From: DASPFV01 sp035620975
GTDB lineage: Bacteria; Acidobacteriota; Vicinamibacteria; Vicinamibacterales; 2-12-FULL-66-21
NCBI GenBank assembly: GCA_035620975.1
Contig: DASPFV010000174.1
Coordinates: 1 to 13,566 of the forward strand
DNA length: 13,566 bases
Reading direction: 5' to 3'
The position numbers were made by a program, and so were the translations under genes. Under the pieces are notes generated by a model. It saw only the letters and a program-made list of their open reading frames with translations. It was not told the origin of the DNA and made no database searches. The first letter of the stretch is position 1. Each line of letters opens with the position of its first letter. Below are positions 7,202 to 13,566 of the stretch, piece after piece.

Positions 7202-8104
7202 ATGCGACGAGCGTGGACCGGATGCGGGACGGCGTTGGTGACTCCGTTCGGACGTGACGGGGCGATTGACGAAGCGGCGGTGGCGCGGCTGGCGCGACGG
7301 CAGATCGAGGCGGGGATCCACTTCCTCGTCCCCTGCGGCACGACCGGCGAGAGCCCGACCCTCTCGGAAGACGAGCGGGTCCGCGTGGTCGAGCTGGTGG
7401 TCGCCGAGGCGGCCGGGCGGGTGCCCGTGCTGGCTGGGGCGGGCGGTTACGACACCCGCGAGGTCATCCACACAGCGCGGCGCATGAAGGACGCGGGCGC
7501 GGCGGGCATCCTGTCGGTGACCCCGTATTACAACAAGCCGACCCCGGAGGGGCTCTTCCAGCACTACAGCGCGATTGCCGGCGAAGCCGGCCTCCCGGTC
7601 ATCGTCTACAACGTTCCCGGCCGGACGGGCTGCAATGTGGACGTGGCGACGCTCGTTCGCCTCAGCGGCGTGCCCGGCATCGTGGGTGTGAAGGAGGCGT
7701 CCGGCAACATGGCACAGATGTGCGAGGTCTGCCGCGCGGTTCCACCGGACTTCATCGTGCTCTCCGGCGACGACGCGCTGACGCTGCCGCTGATGGCCGT
7801 GGGCGGCCACGGGATCATCTCGGTCGCCGGCAACGAAGTGCCGGCCGAAATGGTTCGCCTGGTCGCGCATGCCGAGCGGAACGACTTCGCCGCCGCAAGG
7901 CGGGTGCACAGAGCGCTCATGCCGCTGATGTCGGTGAACTTCATCGAGTCGAACCCCATCCCCGTCAAGAGCGCCATGGCGATGCTGGGCCTCATGGAAG
8001 AGGTCTATCGCCTGCCGATGGTTCCCCCCCGCGAGGCGTCGCGGGCCCGAATCGCCGAGGTGCTGGCCGCGCTGAAGCCTGCAGTCGACTCGGTGCCCGC
8101 ATGA
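7202..8104 (+). CDS. dapA: 4-hydroxy-tetrahydrodipicolinate synthase
   Basis: The protein is 300 aa, a normal length for this TIM-barrel aldolase, which condenses pyruvate with aspartate semialdehyde. Seen in the sequence are ALVTPF near the N-terminus, GTTGESPTLSEDE (residues 46-58, with Thr47/Thr48 of the proton relay), TPYYNKPTPEGLFQHY (107-122), VYNVPGRTG (135-143, with Tyr136 and Arg141) and VGVKEASGNM (161-170), in which Lys164 is the Schiff-base lysine. All catalytic positions are present. The gene has its own probable promoter and Shine-Dalgarno. Its stop TGA overlaps the dapD ATG in an ATGA, indicating translational coupling. The sequence alone does not exclude another DapA-family lyase, but the neighbours make lysine biosynthesis very likely. 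Confidence 0.96.
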   Translation: MRRAWTGCGTALVTPFGRDGAIDEAAVARLARRQIEAGIHFLVPCGTTGESPTLSEDERVRVVELVVAEAAGRVPVLAGAGGYDTREVIHTARRMKDAGAAGILSVTPYYNKPTPEGLFQHYSAIAGEAGLPVIVYNVPGRTGCNVDVATLVRLSGVPGIVGVKEASGNMAQMCEVCRAVPPDFIVLSGDDALTLPLMAVGGHGIISVAGNEVPAEMVRLVAHAERNDFAAARRVHRALMPLMSVNFIESNPIPVKSAMAMLGLMEEVYRLPMVPPREASRARIAEVLAALKPAVDSVPA

Positions 8105-8949
8105 TCGCGACGCTGGCGGGCGAAGTGGAGGCGCTGGCTGCGGCCGGCGCCGAGGCGAACCGGGACCTGGCGCGCGAGGTGTTCGCCAGGCTGCGCCAGG
8201 CGCTCGGCGCCGGCGAGGTCCGCGCCGCCGAGCCGGATCCCTCGACGCCAACGGGCTGGCGCGTCAACGCGTGGGTCAAGCAGGGGATCCTGCTCGGCTT
8301 CAGGTTCGGCGCCACCGTCGACGTGTCGGCCGATCACGGCCGCTGGCCGTTCTACGACAAGGACACGCTGCCCCTGCGGAAGTTCACCCCCGACAGCGGC
8401 GTGCGGATCGTGCCGGGCGGCTCCACGGTCCGCGACGGCGCGTTCGTGGGGCGCGGCGTCATCGCGATGCCGCCGATGTACATCAACATCGGTGCATGGA
8501 TCGGAGAGGGGACGCTCGTCGACTCGCACGCCCTGATCGGATCGTGCGCGCAGATCGGCGCCCGCGTCCACGTCAGCGCCGCGGCGCAGATCGGCGGCGT
8601 GCTCGAGCCGGTCGGCGCTCTGCCGGTCATCGTCGAGGACGACGTGCTCGTGGGCGGCAACTGCGGCATCTACGAGGGGACGGTGGTGAAACGGCGCGCG
8701 GTGCTGGCGTCGGGCACCATCCTCACGGGCTCCACCCCCGTCTACGACCTCCCGAACGGGCGGATCATCGAGCCCGTCCCGGGCGAGCCCACGGTGATTC
8801 CCGAGGGAGCCGTGGTCGTACCGGGTGCGCGGCCCGTGACGAGCGGCCGAGGGCGCGAGTGGGGCCTCTCGGTGGCGACGCCCGTCATCGTGAAGTACCG
8901 TGACGGCCGGACCGACGCGAGGACCGCGCTGGAAGCATGGATCCGGTAG
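8101..8949 (+). CDS. dapD: 2,3,4,5-tetrahydropyridine-2,6-dicarboxylate N-succinyltransferase
   Basis: The protein is 282 aa, close to the 274 aa of E. coli DapD. It succinylates tetrahydrodipicolinate with succinyl-CoA. The N-terminal helical domain contains WPFYDKDTLPLRKF (residues 82-95). The left-handed beta-helix of hexapeptide repeats runs from about 103 to 240, including MYINIGAWIGEGTLVDSHALIGSC in part and QIGGVLEP. Asp141 (LVDSH) and Glu192 (YEGTVV) occupy the places of the two residues linked to catalysis in characterised DapD enzymes. The ATG overlaps the dapA stop by 4 bp, and the 3' end overlaps the next gene by 13 bp. The gene shows that this organism uses the succinylase route to diaminopimelate. 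The acetylase variant (DapH) is shorter and lacks this N-terminal part. Confidence 0.95.
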   Translation: MIATLAGEVEALAAAGAEANRDLAREVFARLRQALGAGEVRAAEPDPSTPTGWRVNAWVKQGILLGFRFGATVDVSADHGRWPFYDKDTLPLRKFTPDSGVRIVPGGSTVRDGAFVGRGVIAMPPMYINIGAWIGEGTLVDSHALIGSCAQIGARVHVSAAAQIGGVLEPVGALPVIVEDDVLVGGNCGIYEGTVVKRRAVLASGTILTGSTPVYDLPNGRIIEPVPGEPTVIPEGAVVVPGARPVTSGRGREWGLSVATPVIVKYRDGRTDARTALEAWIR

Positions 8950-9935
8950 AGATGCTCGCCTTCGCGCGGGCGCTCATCGACATCGACTCGACCACCGGGA
9001 AGGAAGCGGAAGCGGGGGAGTGGCTCGCATCGGCGCTGCGCCGCCGCGATTTCGAGGTCACCGAGCAGCGGCTGGCGCGGGGATGCGCGAACCTGCTGGC
9101 CACCATGGATCCGCCCGACGTGGTGCTGTCCACTCACTACGACTGCGTCCCGCCGTTCCACGCCAGCCGCGTTGCCGCAGGCAGGCTCTTCGGGCGCGGA
9201 GCCTGCGACGCGAAGGGGATCCTCGCCGCACAGGTCGCGGCTGCCGAGCGGCTGCGCGCAGCGGGCGAGCGGCGCGTCGGACTGCTGTTCGTGGCTGGCG
9301 AGGAACGCGGGAGCGACGGCGCCGAGGCCGCCAACACGATCGCGCCCGGCAGCCGCTTCCTGATCAACGGGGAGCCGACCGACAACCGGCTCGCGTCGGC
9401 TACGCGCGGCGCGCTGCGCATCCGCCTGGACGCGTCGGGCCGTGCGGCGCATTCGTCGGCGCCCGACAAGGGCGTCTCGGCGATCGAGCGCCTCATCGAC
9501 GCATTGCTGCTGCTCCGGACGATTGATCTCCCGGCCGATCCCGACCTCGGCCAGACGTACTACACGGTCGGGCTGATCAGTGGCGGAGTCGCCCCGAACG
9601 TGATTCCGCCGAGTGCGTCCGCGGAGGTCATGTTCCGCACGATTGGTCCTGCCGCGGACGTGCTCGCCACGCTCGAGCCGCTGGGCCGCTTCGTCACCGT
9701 CACCGAGATCCTGCGCGTTCGTCCCATCCGCATGCACGTCGTGCCCGGCTTCGAGACCGCGGTCTTCCCCTTCACGACGGACGTGCCGCTCCTGGATCGC
9801 TGGGGCATACCGCTGCTCTACGGGCCGGGTTCCATCCTGGTGGCACACACGGACGAGGAACACGTCTCCCTGGCGGAGCTCGAGGCGGCGGTGGACGGCT
9901 ACGAGCGCCTTGCGCGCGCCTGCCTGGCGTCGTAG
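8937..9935 (+). CDS. M20 family deacylase, probable succinyl-diaminopimelate desuccinylase
   Basis: The protein is 332 aa. The ATG at 8937 lies 13 bp inside dapD. The di-zinc M20 ligand set is visible: His67 and Asp69 (STHYD), Asp91 (GRGACDAKG), Glu122-Glu123 (AGEERGSDG; general base and ligand), Glu146 (NGEPTDN) and His304 (LVAHTDEEH). The segment AAHSSAPDKGVSAIERLIDAL (split across residues 170-190) belongs to the dimerisation domain. Characterised DapE enzymes are about 375 aa, so this one is short and resembles the acetylornithine deacetylase/DapE-like subgroup, which can also act on LysW-, N-acetyl- or other N-acyl substrates. Overlap with dapD strongly suggests a DapE role, removing succinate from N-succinyl-LL-diaminopimelate, but specificity cannot be read from sequence, so no symbol is assigned. 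Confidence 0.88.
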   Translation: MDPVEMLAFARALIDIDSTTGKEAEAGEWLASALRRRDFEVTEQRLARGCANLLATMDPPDVVLSTHYDCVPPFHASRVAAGRLFGRGACDAKGILAAQVAAAERLRAAGERRVGLLFVAGEERGSDGAEAANTIAPGSRFLINGEPTDNRLASATRGALRIRLDASGRAAHSSAPDKGVSAIERLIDALLLLRTIDLPADPDLGQTYYTVGLISGGVAPNVIPPSASAEVMFRTIGPAADVLATLEPLGRFVTVTEILRVRPIRMHVVPGFETAVFPFTTDVPLLDRWGIPLLYGPGSILVAHTDEEHVSLAELEAAVDGYERLARACLAS

Positions 9936-9960
9936 CCGCGGCGCCACTCCGCAGCGGCAA

Positions 9961-9981
9961 TCGGCAGTTGTGCTAGGCTGA
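9961..9981 (+). promoter_or_regulatory. Probable extended -10 promoter for the TSUP gene
   Basis: TCGGCAG (9961-9967), 6 bp, TAGGCTGA (9974-9981), with TGC before TAGGCT. It matches the dapA upstream motif at 17 of 21 positions with identical spacing. The predicted transcription start, near 9986, is only about 3 nt before the ATG at 9989, so the mRNA would be practically leaderless. This agrees with the lack of a Shine-Dalgarno there. Confidence 0.5.
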
Positions 9982-9988
9982 TTCGGGC

Positions 9989-10906
9989 ATGCATCCCATC
10001 ACAGGGCTGCTGACGGCGCTGGGCGCGCTCACCGCGTTCTACGCGGGAGCGTGGGCCCGCACGGTGCTGGCGATCCGTCGGTCCGGCTCGACGTCCTCAC
10101 CCGCGGAGGACGCGCGGGTGCCGACGGCCCCGCAGGTCGGTATCGGGTTCCTCACGAACTTCTTCGACACGCTGGGCATCGGCTCGTTCGCGACCACCAC
10201 GGCGTTGTTCCGCCTGATGCGTCTCGTGCCCGATCGGATCATTCCAGGCACGTTGAATGCCGGCCACACGCTGCCGGCCATCACGCAGGCCTTCATCTAC
10301 ACGTCGGTGATCCCGGTCGACGTGCTGACGCTCTTCGCGATGATTGCGGCGGCTGTGCTCGGCGCGTGGCTGGGCGCCGGTGTGGTCGCACGCTGGTCCA
10401 GGCGGAAGGTCCAGATTGGGATGGGGTTCGCACTCCTCGGCGCGGCAGCGTTGATGCTGATGACCCAGCTGAACCTGTTCCCGGCTGGCGACAACGCCCT
10501 CGGCGTGCGCGGCGTTCGGCTGGCCGTCGGAATCGGCGGCAACTTCGCGCTGGGCGCCCTGATGACGCTCGGCATCGGGCTCTACGCGCCGTGCATGATC
10601 CTCGTGAGCCTGCTCGGAATGAACCCGACCGCCGCCTTTCCGATCATGATGGGGTCGTGCGCGTTCCTGATGCCGGTGGGGAGCCTGCGGTTCATCCGCG
10701 AGCGCAGCTACGCGCTCCGCGCCGCGCTCGGCCTCACGCTGGGCGGAATCCCCGGCGTCCTGCTGGCCGCGTTCATCGTGAAATCCCTACCGCTCGGCGC
10801 CGTCCGATGGCTCGTCATCATCGTCGTGCTCTACACGGCCGTGACGATGCTCGTGGCGGCAAACGGGGCTCGGCAGCCCTCTGCGGCCGAACCGGCCGAA
10901 GCCTGA
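9989..10906 (+). CDS. TSUP family (TauE/SafE-like) membrane transporter
   Basis: The protein is 305 aa and very hydrophobic, with about eight predicted transmembrane segments (roughly residues 4-29, 50-72, 95-130 as two, 141-162, 178-208, 214-232, 243-265 and 270-290). Two internally similar halves can be seen: GFLTNFFDTLGIGSFA (53-68) in the first and NFALGALMTLGIGLYAP (185-201) in the second, each followed by a PxxIxP or NPxxAFPIM segment. This duplication and the GIG motifs fit the TSUP (sulfite exporter TauE/SafE, former DUF81) family of the inner membrane, which moves sulfite, sulfoacetate or other small organic anions. The substrate here is unknown. The gene follows the dapE-like gene by 53 bp but has its own promoter-like motif, so it need not belong to the lysine operon. 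No Shine-Dalgarno precedes the ATG. Confidence 0.82.
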   Translation: MHPITGLLTALGALTAFYAGAWARTVLAIRRSGSTSSPAEDARVPTAPQVGIGFLTNFFDTLGIGSFATTTALFRLMRLVPDRIIPGTLNAGHTLPAITQAFIYTSVIPVDVLTLFAMIAAAVLGAWLGAGVVARWSRRKVQIGMGFALLGAAALMLMTQLNLFPAGDNALGVRGVRLAVGIGGNFALGALMTLGIGLYAPCMILVSLLGMNPTAAFPIMMGSCAFLMPVGSLRFIRERSYALRAALGLTLGGIPGVLLAAFIVKSLPLGAVRWLVIIVVLYTAVTMLVAANGARQPSAAEPAEA

Positions 10907-11201
10907 GTCCCGGACCCCTGACCCAAGGGAAACGGGGGGCTGCGAGGCGGGATGCCCTGCATCGACAGGCGCCACTGATTCAACGGAGACAGGTCACGAG
11001 GCGCGGGACGAGAATCCGCGCGAGTCCGCGTTCCCCGGCGCGGATCCTCGGAGTCCACGAGATCCGCGTTCCGTCACGCGGATCCGTATCCGCATGAATC
11101 GGCGAAACAGCCGCGTCGCGTGAGCCTGGGCATCAGCGTGAAATCCGCGAGCATCCGCGTCCCGTGAGCCCAGGACGAACATCGACGTTGCCGATCCGCG
11201 C
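10907..11201. repeat. Convergent intergenic region with interspersed ATCCGCG repeats
   Basis: This spacer of about 295 bp lies between two gene ends. It starts with two or three degenerate heptamers just after the TSUP stop (about 10905-10925: GTCCCGG, ACCCCTG, ACCC). Exact ATCCGCG occurs in direct orientation at 11014, 11062, 11143, 11153 and 11194, and inverted (CGCGGAT) at 11039 and 11077; GTCCGCG is at 11024. A 20-bp direct repeat pairs 11111-11130 with 11155-11174 (17 identities). CCTGGGC (11125-11131) and GCCCAGG (11168-11174) could pair across it. No stem with a T-tract and no gene were found. Confidence 0.75.
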
Positions 11202-13566
11202 CTACTGCGGGTTGACGCTGATCGCTCTCAGCCCGTTGTTGTTCGTTTCGCTCGACTCAGCCACCACGTTGGCGCCATCGGCCACCGCGAGCAGGTAGTA
11301 CAGCCCGGACAGGCCTGCCGGCACCACAACGGACGCGGACCCGGTGTTCGTCGCGCCCACGCCAATCGACCCGACGGCGCGCTCGCCCAGGAACGTGTCG
11401 CTCGCATCGACGACGGTGTTCAGCGACAGGTAGAAGCGGGTCACCGACGCCCCCGCAACGTTCAGCCCGATGTTGCGGATCGTATCGGTGATCGTCATCG
11501 TCGAGCCGGCGGCGACGCTGGACGGTGCCACCAGCGAGGCGACCTGCAGATCCGGTCCGATTGAGACGAAGTAGTAGCGCGTGTTGTTCACCTCGCTGGT
11601 CTCTGCGATCCCGCCGAGGTCGTCGGCAGCCGCCAGCAGATACCACAGGCCGGCCGTCACATTAGGCAGCGTGACCGTCGTGTTCCCCATGCTGGAGGCG
11701 CCGGCGGCGAGCGCGGGCACCGAGCGGGTCGCGCCCAGCCGGATGTCCCCGCTGTCGAGGAGGTAGTTCGAGGACAGATAGAACGCGGTCGTGGACGCGC
11801 CGGCGTTCCCGGCGCCGCTGTTCCTGGTGTTGTCGGTGACGGTAATCGTCCCGCCAGCGGCGGCCCGCGTCGGCCCCGTGATGGTCGAGATCGTCAGGTC
11901 TGGTCCGACGCTGATCCATGCGAGCCGGGTGTTGTTGTTCTCGATCGCTTCCGTCACGACGTCGCCGCCGTCCGCCTTGGCGAAGAGGTAGTACAGGCCC
12001 GTCTCGGTGCCGGCGGGCACGGTCAGCGTCGCCGTACCGCTGTGCGTGGCCCCTGGTGCGAGGGTGCCCACGCCCCGGCTGCCGATCGCCGGGTCGGCCG
12101 CATCCAGGAGCGAGTTCGCCGAGAGGTAATACCGCGTCTGGGACGATCCCGCCCCACCGCCGCCCGTGTTTGCCGTCGTGTCGGTGACGACGAAGCTGCC
12201 ACCCGCGCCGACCGCCGCCGGGGCTGACAAGGCGCTGACCGTCAGGTCTGGTCCGATCCGCACTGAGACGGACCTCAGGTTATTGCCCTCGTTCAGCTCC
12301 GTGAGCTGGGCGGGCCCGTCGGCTCTTGCGAAGATGCGGTAGATGCCCGACGTGACGTCGTCGGGAATCGCAAGCGTCGTGGATGCGGTGTTGCTGGCCC
12401 CGGCGCCCAGCGCCGGCACGCTCCGCGAGCCAATCGACGGGTCTGCGGCGTCCAGGAACACGTCGAGCGAGAGATAGAACGATGTCACGGACGCCTCTCC
12501 CGCGCCCGTGCCCTGGTTGGCGGTCGTGTCCGAGACGTCGAGCGTCAGCCCGGCGCCGCCGATCAGGGGTGCCGTGAGCCCGCTGACGACGAAGTCCGGC
12601 GCGAGATCGTCGCTGACGATCGTGACGGTTCCGGACGAGGGGGATCCGATGGCGTACCCGCTGCCCGCACGGAGCGACATCACCACCGTCTCGTTGGACT
12701 CGAGCAGCGTGTCGTCGATTGGGGTGATCTCCACGGTCGCCGACGCCGCGCCCGAGGGGATCGTAACAGTCGTCGGGATCGCGACGTAGTCCGTGCCGTT
12801 CAGGGCCGTTCCGCCCAGCGTGAAGCTCACCAGCAGGCTCGAGCTCTGCGCCGCGCTGCGGCTGATCGTGAAGCGGCCGCTCGTCGGACCGGCCTCGGTC
12901 GCGGTCGCGGCCGACACCGTCAGGGTCACCGTCGGGGGCGGCGGCGGCCCCTGGCAGCCGTCGGGGACGGACGTGTCCGGCCCGACCTGGAACAGTCCGT
13001 TGTCCTCAGTATCGGTGGCGTGCAGGCCCATGCCGCGCCCAGCGAACGGCTCCCAGATCCGGCAGAAGTTCTGACTCGTGGGGCTTCCCGGGTTCCGCAC
13101 CTGATCGGCCAGCAGGATTGCATCCCGCAGATCGAGCATGGTCGGCGTCGGCGGGGAGAGCTTCAGGGCGTCGATGTAGAGCTGGTGCAGCTCGTTGATG
13201 GCGGCCTGCTCGCTCCCGCGGACGTTGTCGCCCCGGAAGCGCTCGCGCAGGTCCCACAGCACGTTGGCGAAGATCTCGCCGTTGGAGTGCACCGAACAGA
13301 TGATACCGAGGAAGCAGAACCAGTCCGCGTACGTCTTGCTGTTGATGCTGCGCAGGCCCCCGGGCCGGGCGAACTCGGCGAGGAACGGGTCGTTGTGCAC
13401 GGAGTAGGCGAAGAAGTCACCGCCGCCCTCGCCCATCGCCCCGGCTTCGGCGCCGGTGAACGCGGTGTTCAACCGGTGGGTCACGCCGTGATGGAACTCG
13501 TGGACGACGATGTCGAGGTCGTAGTCGCCGTCGAGATCCAGCGTGCCGTCGCCGTCGACGTCCTCG
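11202..13566 (-). CDS. Secreted M36-type (fungalysin-like) metallopeptidase with Calx-beta and four CARDB domains (partial at right edge)
   Basis: The frame ends at TAG 11202-11204 and is open to the window edge, giving 787 complete visible codons. The GTG at 13484 is internal, because the codons before it encode the active site. In N-to-C order: an acidic DVDGDGTLDLDGDYD stretch; the zinc motif HEFHH (codons 13489-13503), in which the two outer His are ligands and Glu is the base; 19 residues after the internal GTG, GAMGEGGGDFFA supplies the third ligand Glu; VHSNGEIFANVLWDLR; a GPPPPP linker; a Calx-beta domain (about 12606-12935, with DDTLLESNETVVM); and four CARDB repeats (11205-12596). 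These M36 hallmarks indicate a secreted endopeptidase; the signal peptide and propeptide lie outside the window. Calx-beta and CARDB domains probably bind calcium, surfaces or partners. No C-terminal sorting signal was recognised. Confidence 0.9.
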   Translation of the reverse strand, partial: EDVDGDGTLDLDGDYDLDIVVHEFHHGVTHRLNTAFTGAEAGAMGEGGGDFFAYSVHNDPFLAEFARPGGLRSINSKTYADWFCFLGIICSVHSNGEIFANVLWDLRERFRGDNVRGSEQAAINELHQLYIDALKLSPPTPTMLDLRDAILLADQVRNPGSPTSQNFCRIWEPFAGRGMGLHATDTEDNGLFQVGPDTSVPDGCQGPPPPPTVTLTVSAATATEAGPTSGRFTISRSAAQSSSLLVSFTLGGTALNGTDYVAIPTTVTIPSGAASATVEITPIDDTLLESNETVVMSLRAGSGYAIGSPSSGTVTIVSDDLAPDFVVSGLTAPLIGGAGLTLDVSDTTANQGTGAGEASVTSFYLSLDVFLDAADPSIGSRSVPALGAGASNTASTTLAIPDDVTSGIYRIFARADGPAQLTELNEGNNLRSVSVRIGPDLTVSALSAPAAVGAGGSFVVTDTTANTGGGGAGSSQTRYYLSANSLLDAADPAIGSRGVGTLAPGATHSGTATLTVPAGTETGLYYLFAKADGGDVVTEAIENNNTRLAWISVGPDLTISTITGPTRAAAGGTITVTDNTRNSGAGNAGASTTAFYLSSNYLLDSGDIRLGATRSVPALAAGASSMGNTTVTLPNVTAGLWYLLAAADDLGGIAETSEVNNTRYYFVSIGPDLQVASLVAPSSVAAGSTMTITDTIRNIGLNVAGASVTRFYLSLNTVVDASDTFLGERAVGSIGVGATNTGSASVVVPAGLSGLYYLLAVADGANVVAESSETNNNGLRAISVNPQ
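11205..12596 (-). repeat. Four tandem CARDB-domain repeats, each 116 codons
   Basis: Four units of exactly 348 bp lie at 12249-12596, 11901-12248, 11553-11900 and 11205-11552. Each opens with a DFVV/DLTV/DLTI/DLQV strand, has a central FYLS or YYLS followed by an (L/V)DA(A/S)D or LDSGD motif, and closes with an Asn-rich motif (NEGNN, IENNN, SEVNN, SETNN) and an (I/V)GP or VNP end. The repeats have diverged at protein and DNA level, so they are an old domain duplication rather than recent DNA amplification. Confidence 0.9.

Noticed and set aside
9936..9960. Terminator after the dapE-like gene
   Set aside because: GCCGC/GCGGC is only a 5-bp stem and has no T-tract.

Overview
The window is about two-thirds or more G+C, densely coded, and reads like a chromosomal segment of a soil or environmental Gram-negative bacterium. 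Three things are compatible with Acidobacteriota, possibly Vicinamibacteria: a DUF4175-like/DUF4159 pair, Asp-box propeller and M36/CARDB exoproteins, and short degenerate intergenic repeats. That placement is an inference from gene content and style; no rRNA or marker gene is present to confirm it.

Layout. (1) 1-2201, + strand: the 3' part of a large coiled-coil, Gly/Gln-rich protein (DUF4175-like), followed 5 bp later by a secreted DUF4159 protein. (2) 2202-2450: non-coding, ending in a heptanucleotide tandem array that runs into the stop codon of the next gene. (3) 2451-3485, - strand: a secreted Asp-box (BNR/Ycf48-like) beta-propeller. (4) 3486-3748: a divergent intergenic region. On the + strand it holds a near-consensus promoter (TTGACT-17-TATACT), a possible 26-codon leader ORF that would be almost leaderless, a folded RNA and an intrinsic terminator, all before asd. 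(5) 3749-9935, + strand: a diaminopimelate/lysine biosynthesis cluster, asd - lysC - dapB - dapA - dapD - dapE-like. Several gene pairs overlap, and a second promoter lies before dapA. (6) 9989-10906, + strand: a TSUP (TauE/SafE) membrane transporter with its own promoter. (7) 10907-11201: a convergent intergenic region full of ATCCGCG repeats. (8) 11202 to the right edge, - strand: a large secreted M36-type (fungalysin-like) zinc metallopeptidase carrying a Calx-beta domain and four CARDB domains. It runs off the window.

Functionally, LysC and Asd convert aspartate to aspartate semialdehyde. DapA and DapB build tetrahydrodipicolinate, DapD succinylates it, and the M20 enzyme probably acts as the desuccinylase. 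The aminotransferase (DapC), epimerase (DapF) and decarboxylase (LysA) are not in the window.

The observation most worth pursuing is the 5' leader of asd. Its hairpin 1, a candidate antiterminator and a terminator are mutually exclusive pairings, and a short ORF rich in Thr, Lys and Arg codons overlaps hairpin 1. This looks like transcription attenuation of the aspartate/lysine operon, or alternatively an uncatalogued aptamer or small RNA. Other points of interest are a 21-bp promoter-like motif shared by dapA and the TSUP gene, heptamer arrays that begin exactly at stop codons, and a hairpin between the Shine-Dalgarno sequence and the start codon of dapB.
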